Below, one piece after another: positions 35,792 to 43,457 of a stretch of 64,000 bases of DNA. Position numbers and translations under genes: made by a program. The stretch is from Planomicrobium okeanokoites. Lineage in GTDB: Bacteria > Bacillota > Bacilli > Bacillales_A > Planococcaceae. The DNA lies in contig NZ_QQRS01000001.1 in assembly GCF_003428875.1 (NCBI RefSeq), positions 434,001-498,000 of the forward strand, given 5' to 3'. Numbering within the stretch: the first letter of the stretch is position 1; each line of letters begins with the position of its first letter. The notes beneath the pieces are model-generated. The model was not told the origin of the DNA and searched no databases. It worked only from the letters and a program-made list of their open reading frames with translations.

Positions 35792-35849
35792 TGATACAGG
35801 TGTATCAAATAAATTCATTACCCTGAATCTAATTAATACACTCGTATCA
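35792..35849. promoter_or_regulatory. Paired TetR-type operators
   Basis: TGATACAGGTGTATCA (35792-35807) and TAATACACTCGTATCA (35834-35849) are near-palindromes related to each other, the second in inverse orientation. Their starts are 42 bases apart, about four helical turns, suggesting cooperative binding. Confidence 0.55.
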
Positions 35850-35875
35850 TCAAAAAGTTAATAACTTTGCCCCTT

Positions 35876-35926
35876 TGTGGATAACCCCGTTTCCCTGTGG
35901 GTTACTGGATAACCCCTCTCCACAGG
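35876..35926. other. DnaA-box and hairpin region
   Basis: TGTGGATAA (35876-35884) is a perfect DnaA box. CCTGTGG (35894-35900) pairs with CCACAGG (35920-35926) around an inner GGTTA/TAACC helix, and CTGGATAAC (35905-35913) is box-like. It could be a DnaA-titrating site or simply the structured 3' end of the next minus-strand gene. Confidence 0.35.
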
Positions 35927-35939
35927 CGTTCACCGGTAT

Positions 35940-36431
35940 TCACAGTTTAAGCATCCTTATCAGAAATATGATCATGCTTCCGATGATCACGACCAGAAAA
36001 ATCGGCATGAAGAATATGCCCAAACCTTCTGTGCCACCGGTCGCCACCCGGATTCCCTGAAAGGTAAGATAACTGAACAAAAGAACCGATTCATTCTTCA
36101 GCACGTTCAGCATCAATTGGCCGTTGCGGTATTGGGCTTCAATATTGTCTTCTCTCAAATTCATGTAATTGAATAGATGCGGATACTTTTCAAGGACTGT
36201 CATGGGAATCCAAAGCAATACCCCGATCAGCGGTAAAATCCATAATTCCATTTTGCTTCCCCATCTGTCGACATCGCCTTTTCCGTCATAATGTCCAGGA
36301 ACTCTGTCCGGCAATGCAGAAAACTGGGTGATGAGAAAAATGACGACAGCAGCGAAAACCAAAATCGTCAGCCAATCCAAGAATTGCGCAAACAAAGATT
36401 TCGGTATTTTCATTGCAGGCTGTTTCTTCAT
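35940..36431 (-). CDS. DUF1648-domain membrane protein
   Basis: A 163-residue protein with a DUF1648 core: membrane helix, 'LPDRVPGHYDGKGDVDRWGS' and a second helix, followed by further hydrophobic segments near the C-terminus. The family includes SdpI-like and other integral proteins of unclear role; no enzymatic function is known to me. The start at 36431 follows GGGGAGCCG. It could be part of the TetR regulon, since the operators lie between the two genes. Confidence 0.75.
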   Translation of the reverse strand: MKKQPAMKIPKSLFAQFLDWLTILVFAAVVIFLITQFSALPDRVPGHYDGKGDVDRWGSKMELWILPLIGVLLWIPMTVLEKYPHLFNYMNLREDNIEAQYRNGQLMLNVLKNESVLLFSYLTFQGIRVATGGTEGLGIFFMPIFLVVIIGSMIIFLIRMLKL

Positions 36432-36491
36432 CGGCTCCCCTCCCCTCTCCAATTATTTTACGGAAAAAATCATCTGAAGTTTCAACAAAGC

Positions 36492-36525
36492 AAAAAGCCG
36501 CTCCAGCAAACAGCTGGAGCGGCTT
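36492..36525 (-). terminator. Terminator of the first YsnF-like gene
   Basis: AAGCCGCTCCAGC and its complement with loop AAACA; minus-strand T-run follows. Confidence 0.8.
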
Positions 36526-36555
36526 CGCTATTTCTAGCTATTGCCGAGGCGTATA

Positions 36556-37419
36556 TTACAATCCTCTTTTATCATCCTTATCGTTGAACAAGCCTTTATT
36601 GGCATTATTATCTTCATCGATATCAGCTTCTTCACGGCGCACCGTTTCGCTGACATGCTCTGTATCTTTGACTTTACGCTTGCCGACAACCAATTCTTCA
36701 CTGACGACATCGTCTTTAGAAACATTTACGCGTTCTTCATTGACATCCACATGGATTGAATCCTTGTCATTGAAGCCATCACGATCATTTAAGCCTGAGC
36801 CTGTCTCATCATTGACCGGACGACGTTCAACGTACACTTCTTCGCGTTCGACCGGAACATCTATTGATTGTTCTTCTTCTACAACATGTTTGCCGACGTT
36901 AACCTCACCCGTCTGCACACGTTCCTTATCTACATTCAAACGTTCTTCATGCAGTTTAAAGCTTTCTTCTTCAGTACCTCTTCCGGTGCCGGTACCAGTG
37001 TATCCACCTCTGCCCATATCTGCATCCGAACCGGTTCTGCTGCCTGTCGCAAATGTACCTGATGTGCCCGCATAATCACGGTCGACATACAATAATATAC
37101 GGCCATTTTCCACATGGCTGCTGTAGTCCGTATCTCTGGTGCTGTCATCACTGACATTGCGATAAGAACTTCTTTCCGTATCGTCACTTGAGAACAGATT
37201 AGTGAATTTATCTTTCCAGTTGCTGTCTTTATCACCTGACGTGATGTTGGTTCTTGTCTTATCCTGAAGCGTATCGATGTTCGCGCCGTCTTTGGCCACT
37301 ACATACATGTCCTCTTCGCGATAACCCTGTTCTTTCAATTCTTCAATTTTCTTGAAAACCTGTGCCTGCAATTCAAATGTACCTACCAGTTTGTCATTAT
37401 TATTATTGTTCACCATCAT
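36556..37419 (-). CDS. General stress protein with YflT/GSP17M and DUF2382 domains (YsnF-like), copy 1
   Basis: A 287-residue hydrophilic protein. The N-terminal GSP17M/YflT-like domain ('LVGTFELQAQVFKKIEELKE', 'MYVVAKDGANI') is followed by a Gly/Thr-rich linker, then a DUF2382 domain ('LHEERLNVDKERVQTGEVNV' and 'DVPVEREEVYVERRPV'). Related YsnF and YflT are sigma-B stress proteins in B. subtilis. The start at 37419 follows TTGGAGG. The adjacent gene 37540-38406 is a diverged copy. Function is unknown. Confidence 0.8.
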   Translation of the reverse strand: MMVNNNNNDKLVGTFELQAQVFKKIEELKEQGYREEDMYVVAKDGANIDTLQDKTRTNITSGDKDSNWKDKFTNLFSSDDTERSSYRNVSDDSTRDTDYSSHVENGRILLYVDRDYAGTSGTFATGSRTGSDADMGRGGYTGTGTGRGTEEESFKLHEERLNVDKERVQTGEVNVGKHVVEEEQSIDVPVEREEVYVERRPVNDETGSGLNDRDGFNDKDSIHVDVNEERVNVSKDDVVSEELVVGKRKVKDTEHVSETVRREEADIDEDNNANKGLFNDKDDKRGL

Positions 37420-37539
37420 AAAACCTCCAATTAAATTGTGATGTCTTCTTTCTGATGAAGCTAGTATCTGTCTACCCCGTGGCACTCAAATTAAACATAA
37501 TAAGCCCTGAAAGCCTAATACGGAAAGGTTTTGCGGCAA

Positions 37540-38406
37540 TCAGAAATCATTTTTTCCATTGATCGGCAAGTCACGGTCGTCAATATCGACTTCCTCCCGG
37601 CGCACTGTTTCTGAAATATGCTCTGTGTCACTGATCTTGCGTTTGGTGACTACTATTTCTTCAGTGACTACTTCTTTTTTTGTCACGACCAGTCGTTCTT
37701 CAACTACAGGAATATGCAGCTCATCCCCGACTTGATAGGGTTCCCTTTTGATTTCTTCATTTGAATCCCCATTATCAGCGACAGGACGCCGCTCAACTAT
37801 GACATCATCCCGTTCAACCGGCACGTCCATATGCTGCTGCTCTTCCACTATGCGTTTGTTGACGTTGATCTCGCCTGTCTGTACGCGTTCTTTATGGACT
37901 TCCAATTGCTCTTCATGCAAAAGCATGCTTTCCTCGCCATTCCCTGTCATCTTTTTTCTGCGTTCCGCCCGGCTCATCTTGGGAGCATCTGAAAAACCGC
38001 TGTCGGTATGTTCATTTGTGCCAGTTGTTGCAGTTGCTGTAAAGCCGGTGCTTCTATCGACTTCGTTATAGACTTCGTCGTCGGCAAACAGGAAAATTTC
38101 GCCATTTTCAATCCGTCGGTTATAGTCTTCCGCTTCTTCATTGCTGAATCCCATTTCTTCAAAAACATTTTTCAGCGAATGGTTGCCGGAAAACATCTCC
38201 TTGAATTTATCTATCCAATCGCCATCCTGTTCAGTACTGAAATGGACTTCCGAATAGGAGCGCAAGGCATTGATCTGTTCATTGTCTTTAGCGATCACAT
38301 ACATATTGTCTGATGGATAACCTTCACTTCTTAACTCCTCTATCTTTTCCTGAACTTCCATTTGTCCGCCAAAAAAACCGAATAATTTATTGTTCTTTTT
38401 ATCCAT
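37540..38406 (-). CDS. General stress protein with YflT/GSP17M and DUF2382 domains (YsnF-like), copy 2
   Basis: A 288-residue paralogue of the neighbouring gene with the same order: GSP17M-like N-terminus ('VQEKIEELRSEGYPSDNMYV'), linker, and DUF2382 ('LHEEQLEVHKERVQTGEINV', 'DVPVERDDVIVERRPV'). The linker differs strongly, lacking the Gly-rich run. GGAGG lies nine bases before the ATG. The two copies are about 120 bases apart without an evident terminator between, so co-expression is possible. Confidence 0.8.
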   Translation of the reverse strand: MDKKNNKLFGFFGGQMEVQEKIEELRSEGYPSDNMYVIAKDNEQINALRSYSEVHFSTEQDGDWIDKFKEMFSGNHSLKNVFEEMGFSNEEAEDYNRRIENGEIFLFADDEVYNEVDRSTGFTATATTGTNEHTDSGFSDAPKMSRAERRKKMTGNGEESMLLHEEQLEVHKERVQTGEINVNKRIVEEQQHMDVPVERDDVIVERRPVADNGDSNEEIKREPYQVGDELHIPVVEERLVVTKKEVVTEEIVVTKRKISDTEHISETVRREEVDIDDRDLPINGKNDF

Positions 38407-38510
38407 TGAATAGATACCTCCAACAATCGATTTTTAACATCAAGGTCCTTATAGACTCACTACCCTTTGCCATTTCAATCAAAACTATCGCCGCACCGGG
38501 CACAAACAAA

Positions 38511-38536
38511 AAACTCTTCCACTTAAGGAAGAGTAA
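38511..38536 (-). terminator. Terminator of the VWA gene
   Basis: ACTCTTCC and GGAAGAGT with loop ACTTAA; A-run to its left. Confidence 0.75.
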
Positions 38537-38547
38537 AAATTGCCTAT

Positions 38548-39198
38548 TTATTTCTTTGCACGCGATTTATAATCTTTTTCGATATCTTTCTTCCAGTTCC
38601 GGTCGATTGATTTACCGGTGCGGAAGGATGTTACAGCTTCGCTGAGAACCTGATAATTCAGCTGGGTCCCTTCAGGATCGGCATGATATTCCACCGCAAA
38701 CTCCTCTTCAACACCGAATTGCCGCGCCGTTGCGACCGCGTCAATATTGGCGCCGAGGAAAATGAATTCCCAATTGAACTTCTGTTTTTGCGAGGCAATC
38801 ATTTCGTTGATTTTTTTATATTTGTATTCGCAGCTTGCGTTCTCCATACCATCTGTGGTGATCACGAACATCACTTTATCAGCACGTTCTTCTTCCATGG
38901 TCCTTTTCTGCGCATTTGCGATTTTCTGGACCGTGGAACCGATCGCATCCAGCAATGCAGTTGTGCCTCCAACCTCGTAGTCATCTTCGGTCAGCGGAGA
39001 AATGCCTTTTAACGAGATGCGGTCATGCAGCAATTCATAGCTCTGATTAAACAATACTGTAGTAACCCTGACATCCCCCTGCAATTTACGCTGTTTCTCA
39101 ACCAATGCATTAAATCCGCCGATCGTATCCTTTTCAAGCCCCGCCATCGAACCGCTCTTATCCAGTATGAATACCAATTCCGTCATCTCATTCTTCAT
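38548..39198 (-). CDS. VWA-domain protein
   Basis: A 216-residue single von Willebrand A domain. The metal-ion-dependent adhesion site is intact: 'FILDKSGSMAGLE' (DxSxS), Thr in 'VGGTTALLDAIG' and Asp in 'MFVITTDGMENAS'. It is cytoplasmic, with no signal peptide, and of the TerY/YfbK-like type used in protein complexes, sometimes linked to tellurite or phosphate-stress modules. GGAGGAAT precedes the start. It is adjacent to the macrodomain and HD genes on the same strand. Confidence 0.8.
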   Translation of the reverse strand: MKNEMTELVFILDKSGSMAGLEKDTIGGFNALVEKQRKLQGDVRVTTVLFNQSYELLHDRISLKGISPLTEDDYEVGGTTALLDAIGSTVQKIANAQKRTMEEERADKVMFVITTDGMENASCEYKYKKINEMIASQKQKFNWEFIFLGANIDAVATARQFGVEEEFAVEYHADPEGTQLNYQVLSEAVTSFRTGKSIDRNWKKDIEKDYKSRAKK

Positions 39199-39281
39199 TG
39201 TTTATTCCTCCTCAAGTTATCTTAACAACTTAAGGATACGTCACTGGACTTCCCAATTGGTCGCTTCAGAAGCGACATTTT

Positions 39282-40280
39282 TTATGCACCGAGCAGAACC
39301 TGGTCGAACGCGAATAAAGCTTCGTTGATCTCATGGATCTTATAATTCCCCCGTTCGATAAAATACATGATGATCAAATCGAATTCATGGCTTCTCGATA
39401 GCCGGTAACCCGCTTTTTCCAATAAATCTTCCGTCTCCTGCAAATCCAGTTCGAGCGCCACAGCAAATGCGATAATTGTTTTCTTTAAAGGAGTGTACTT
39501 CGGCGAATTCCGGATCTTCGAAAATAGTTTTCGGTCGATATTCGCTTTTTTATAAGTCTCCGCATCCGTCATCCCTTTTTCATCAATATACCGGAAGAGG
39601 CGTTCTGAAAAAGATTCATCCATATTTTTCAAGACATCTTCCAAGCTGATATCCATAGCAGAATCCAATTTGAACTCCTGCTCCATCTTTTGAGAAATGA
39701 TTTCTTCTCTAATAACACGTCTGCGCCGAGGATAGGGCTTTTCTATCGCCTCCACTTGATTTTCATCAATATAGGCTTCGATGGATTCGACCAAGTTCCG
39801 GCTGATGCCAAAAGATGTTTTATCGAAAACGACTAAAAAGACATCCATTTCATTGGTGGTAAGAAAAGATTCAATTTCACTTATAGCCACTTTCAATGCT
39901 TCTTCTTTCGGGTAACCGAATATGCCTGAAGAAATCAGCGGAAACGCAATTGATTCGCAGCCGATCGATTTTGCCAGTTCAAGTGAATTTCTATAGCTGT
40001 TGCGGAGCAGTTTTTCTTCATTAGCCTGTCCTCCCTGCCAAACAGGCCCTACAGTATGGATAATGAAATCGGCATCAAGTCCATACGCATCCGTCTGGAC
40101 AGCTTCACCTGCAGCGCAGTGGCCAATTTTATCGCAAGCAACTTGCAATTTGTCAGCGCCGGCAGCTCGAAAAATGGCGCCACATACCCCTCCGCCCATC
40201 TTCAGACCCGAATTGGCGGCATTGACTATGGCATCTACTTTCATCTTGGTGATATCATTTCGCACAATGTCCAGCGGCAT
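39282..40280 (-). CDS. Macrodomain protein with C-terminal helix-turn-helix-like region
   Basis: A 332-residue protein. Residues 1-160 form a macrodomain with the ADP-ribose loops 'AIVNAANSGLKMGGGVCGAI' and 'PLISSGIFGYP', expected to bind or remove ADP-ribose (O-acetyl-ADP-ribose or ADP-ribosyl targets). Residues about 210-332 are helical and resemble a XRE-like fold ('DRKLFSKIRNSPKYTPLKKT', 'ALELDLQETEDLLEKAGYRL'). This fusion is found in Firmicutes and its function is not established. It lies 40 bases beyond the HD-hydrolase gene and is probably co-transcribed. Confidence 0.8.
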   Translation of the reverse strand: MPLDIVRNDITKMKVDAIVNAANSGLKMGGGVCGAIFRAAGADKLQVACDKIGHCAAGEAVQTDAYGLDADFIIHTVGPVWQGGQANEEKLLRNSYRNSLELAKSIGCESIAFPLISSGIFGYPKEEALKVAISEIESFLTTNEMDVFLVVFDKTSFGISRNLVESIEAYIDENQVEAIEKPYPRRRRVIREEIISQKMEQEFKLDSAMDISLEDVLKNMDESFSERLFRYIDEKGMTDAETYKKANIDRKLFSKIRNSPKYTPLKKTIIAFAVALELDLQETEDLLEKAGYRLSRSHEFDLIIMYFIERGNYKIHEINEALFAFDQVLLGA

Positions 40281-40320
40281 ATTATTTTATCCCCTTTTAC
40301 GCATTATTATAGAAGCATTA

Positions 40321-41175
40321 TTAATAATAAATTTTGAAATAATCGAGAAAAGTTTCATCATTCCAGCCCAGCCGGAATTTTAACTCATATAAATAAGCAT
40401 AGATAAATGGATCATCCTCGGGTTGAATCTCATTGTCCAGCCCTCGGCCCTTCAAAAGATTGCGAATAACGTCTCGTTCGGTTTCACTGCAATCATTCCG
40501 CCTGGCAGCTTCCTGCAGTTCATGGGCGAATGCCAACAGCCGGGATTCATTTAACCCATCATAATTTGAGATTTTGCCGGTCTGTATACTGTTGAACAGC
40601 AATCGAATGTCATGGAGTGTCAATTTCTTTTTGCCGATGAACAGCTCGTTCGTTTCTTCTTCCAGCTTCCTGATCAGCGGCACTTCACGCTTTTTGTCTT
40701 TCAATTCGCGGACAATGCTCATATAATACCAGCATTGCTCCCTTTTCCCTCTATTGAAACGGGCCCAAATGCTGTCGCCGAATTTACTGGCATCCGTCTG
40801 GATAGATCGCAGATTATGAAGTTTGTCCGCCAGTATCAAATGGAGTTCGTCTACGGAGTGGTATTGGAGCCTTTCGATGGTGCGCTGTTTCCTGATTTCC
40901 CACGGCAATGTCTTATCCGGCTCGGAAGCGGCTTTCACCAGCATCAGAATTTCCTCGCCAAAGTTTTTGAATAGATCTTCTTCACTTGTCTCGGTATCTT
41001 CCAGCGTGTCATGCAATAAACCAGCGGCAATTATTTTGTCGGATTGTTTTTCTTCCATAAGGATCAACGCCACGCCAAACGGGTGTGAAATATAAGGAAT
41101 ATGCGTCCCTTTTCGGTAATGACCATCATGTTTGACAGCCGCAAAACAAGCTGCCTTATCAATCAACAGATTCAT
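40321..41175 (-). CDS. HD-domain hydrolase, SpoT/MESH1-like small alarmone hydrolase
   Basis: A 284-residue protein whose N-terminal half matches the (p)ppGpp hydrolase domain: His31 in 'HIPYISHPFGVA', His55-Asp56 and Glu59-Asp60 in 'GLLHDTLEDT', and Asp117 in 'LADKLHNLRSI', the full set of metal ligands and catalytic acids. No synthetase, TGS or ACT domain is present. The C-terminal half (about 170-284) is unassigned and helical. The start at 41175 follows CGGAAGG. Its neighbour is a macrodomain protein, so nucleotide-based stress signalling is a reasonable guess for the pair. Confidence 0.8.
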   Translation of the reverse strand: MNLLIDKAACFAAVKHDGHYRKGTHIPYISHPFGVALILMEEKQSDKIIAAGLLHDTLEDTETSEEDLFKNFGEEILMLVKAASEPDKTLPWEIRKQRTIERLQYHSVDELHLILADKLHNLRSIQTDASKFGDSIWARFNRGKREQCWYYMSIVRELKDKKREVPLIRKLEEETNELFIGKKKLTLHDIRLLFNSIQTGKISNYDGLNESRLLAFAHELQEAARRNDCSETERDVIRNLLKGRGLDNEIQPEDDPFIYAYLYELKFRLGWNDETFLDYFKIYY

Positions 41176-41338
41176 AATGTCCTTCCGCCCCTCCATTTTA
41201 ATTACCCTTCTATTGCTTTAATCTTACCATAAATAAAGAGTCACTCTTGACAGGAAACTTCTGGCGAAAATATTTTACAGACAATTCAATTAAATAAGTT
41301 TATACTAAAATTGCAATATAATTGAAAGGAGAATGTTG

Positions 41339-42076
41339 ATGAAAAAAATTACAAAAAGCCTGGCTGTTTTATTGCTGGCGACTTCGATCGTGTCGCCAGC
41401 CACTTTCGCCAAAAGCGACCAAGCAAAAGAATCTTTGGTAGCACTAGGTGATTCCATTCCCTTCGGTTATAATCTTGGGCAGAACTACCAGAATCCCGCC
41501 AAAACTGCTTATCCTTATCTAATCGGTGCATCAGAAGATTTACGTGTCCGTAATCTGGGCATCCCAGGCTGGCAAAGCGAGCAATTGCTGAGCGCGCTGC
41601 AAACTGAACAGAAATACCGCCAGGCGGTCATCCACGCTGATTATGTAGCCATAACGATCGGCAATAATGATTTACTTCAAATTTTGCGTGAAGCAGGTCT
41701 GGAAAGCGGCGGCAATCAAGTGTTGTTCCGGGAATTATTGATGCAAAAACTTTCAAATGATGATGTTTTTGCGAATATAGCGGCAGCTATAGCAGAAACC
41801 CGCTCCCTGACGGATGCTCCAATTGTGCTTTATAATGTTTATAATCCATTCCAGTTGAATGATCCGCTTCATTATGTTGCTGATCCCATTCTCCCCGGGA
41901 TCAATCAGGCCTTCTCAGCTTTGGCAGCTTCGAATGAGAATGTATACGTGGCAGACGCCTATGCTGCATTTGGCGACAATCAAGCCGAATACGTCATCCA
42001 AAATGACATTCATCCAACTGCCGCCGGCCAGCAGGTACTCGCTGATATCGGCATTACCGCTCTGGGTCTTGATTAA
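41339..42076 (+). CDS. Secreted SGNH/GDSL hydrolase
   Basis: About 245 residues with a clear signal peptide ('MKKITKSLAVLLLATSIVSP', cleavage near 'TFAKS'). SGNH blocks: 'LVALGDSIPFGYN' (Ser), 'AITIGNNDLLQ' (Asn) and 'NDIHPTAAGQQVL' (Asp, His). It is an extracellular esterase or lipase of unknown substrate. The ATG at 41339 is preferred since AAAGGAG lies eight bases upstream; the ATG at 41333 is too close. It is monocistronic. Confidence 0.85.
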   Translation: MKKITKSLAVLLLATSIVSPATFAKSDQAKESLVALGDSIPFGYNLGQNYQNPAKTAYPYLIGASEDLRVRNLGIPGWQSEQLLSALQTEQKYRQAVIHADYVAITIGNNDLLQILREAGLESGGNQVLFRELLMQKLSNDDVFANIAAAIAETRSLTDAPIVLYNVYNPFQLNDPLHYVADPILPGINQAFSALAASNENVYVADAYAAFGDNQAEYVIQNDIHPTAAGQQVLADIGITALGLD

Positions 42077-42114
42077 AAAAACTCCAATCCCGCCACATGG
42101 GATTGGAGTTTTTT
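42075..42114. terminator. Bidirectional terminator after the GDSL gene
   Basis: AAAAAACTCCAATCC and GGATTGGAGTTTTTT flank a 9-base loop; serves the antiporter gene too. Confidence 0.9.
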
Positions 42115-42128
42115 CATGTTTAATAAAA

Positions 42129-43328
42129 TTATTGCAGATTCTTCAGCACTTTGGATAATGGATAGATTCCCACACTCTGAATCACTAAGGATAATAAGAT
42201 TACCGCAAAAGACAGAGAAACCAAAATTTCTTCTTTGCCGGAAGTCGCTTCTTCCAACCAAAGAAGCAAAGCAATGGACATCGCCCCTTTTATCCCTGAC
42301 CAAGTTGTAAGTGTAATGGTGGAAAAGTCGTTTTTAAATTCATGCCTCCATTTCGGGACCCCGTAGATAAAACCGCCAATGACCATATACCGGACAAGGA
42401 TGGAAAATATAAAAATCACAATAGCAAACCACCAGCCTGAAAACGCCAGATAGTCAGCGCCTCTAATACCGATGAGAAGAAACAACACTGCAAGCAGTAC
42501 GGGAGTGGTTATATCCCAGAACCCATCAAGCGATTCCTGCAGATTATCCTCCTTGATTTCCTTGCTCATTTCATAGGACACAAATATGCCGGCAGCCACA
42601 GTTGCAAGTACTCCTGATACCCCGATTGCTTCCCCGATATAAAATGCGCCATAGGCACCGACAATACTCAGCATCACCTGATACTTCTTATCTTTAGTAA
42701 ATCTGATTGTTTTGCTCATGAGCCAACCTATTGTGACCCCCAGCAAAATACCGCCGATCGATACAAGCAAAAGTTCAGATATGAATTTACTGAGTGAAAA
42801 TCCGCCGCCGGTCTGAAACATAGTCAGAAAAATAGTGAAGAACACGATACTGGTACCATCGTTGATCATAGATTCCCCTTCAACCACATCAGCAATCTGA
42901 TCAGCACCGCTGCTTTCCTTCAGAATAGCTGTCACGGACACCGGATCAGTAGGCGCAAGAATTGCCGCCAATAGGAAGGCTGCAGTAAAGGACACTGCTG
43001 TAAAAAAGCCGCCGGTTAAATATATGGAAAGTCCGAGTAAAAAGACAGTGGCAATCATGCCGAATGTACTCAATGTGATGATAATCCCAATATTCTCCTT
43101 TAATTGTTTTAACGGAAATTGGTACGCGGAAGTAAAAAGGATGGCCGGGAGAAATACATTGAATATGATATCTTTGGAGATATTGAATCCATCAAAAAAT
43201 GGGATGAACGATAAGCCTAATCCTATAGCCACCAATACCACCGGCACCGGAAAGAAATTCTTTTTGATATCGACTGTGTAAATGATGTAGCCGATGAACA
43301 GCAAAACCAGCAATTGATGAGTAAACAT
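42129..43328 (-). CDS. Sodium/proton antiporter, CPA1 family
   Basis: A 399-residue membrane protein with about 12 helices of the NhaP/NhaG/NhaK cation:proton antiporter family. The ion-binding region 'LAAILAPTDPVSVTAIL' contains the conserved TDP motif, and 'EGESMINDGTSIVFF' the conserved ND. No long cytoplasmic C-terminal domain is present. AGAGGGGG precedes the start. It likely exports Na+ or Li+ and supports salt or alkaline tolerance. Confidence 0.9.
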   Translation of the reverse strand: MFTHQLLVLLFIGYIIYTVDIKKNFFPVPVVLVAIGLGLSFIPFFDGFNISKDIIFNVFLPAILFTSAYQFPLKQLKENIGIIITLSTFGMIATVFLLGLSIYLTGGFFTAVSFTAAFLLAAILAPTDPVSVTAILKESSGADQIADVVEGESMINDGTSIVFFTIFLTMFQTGGGFSLSKFISELLLVSIGGILLGVTIGWLMSKTIRFTKDKKYQVMLSIVGAYGAFYIGEAIGVSGVLATVAAGIFVSYEMSKEIKEDNLQESLDGFWDITTPVLLAVLFLLIGIRGADYLAFSGWWFAIVIFIFSILVRYMVIGGFIYGVPKWRHEFKNDFSTITLTTWSGIKGAMSIALLLWLEEATSGKEEILVSLSFAVILLSLVIQSVGIYPLSKVLKNLQ

Positions 43329-43397
43329 AGCTGACCCCCTCTTTTTGATTTTAAGATGCCTCTATATTTATTAGCCTAATAACTTATAATCAAACAT

Positions 43398-43440
43398 AAA
43401 AAACCGCGCCTCTCTATATTCAATAGAGAATCGCGGTTTT
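43398..43440 (-). terminator. Terminator of the M6 protease gene
   Basis: AAAACCGCG / CGCGGTTTT with inner CTCTAT / ATAGAG; it lies just past the stop at 43458. Confidence 0.85.
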
Positions 43441-43457
43441 GTTGCTAACCTTAATTA

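Noticed and set aside
39261-39277. Terminator for the macrodomain gene
   Set aside because: GTCGCTTC/GAAGCGAC is a clear palindrome but has a T-run only in the plus direction, where there is no gene; left unassigned.
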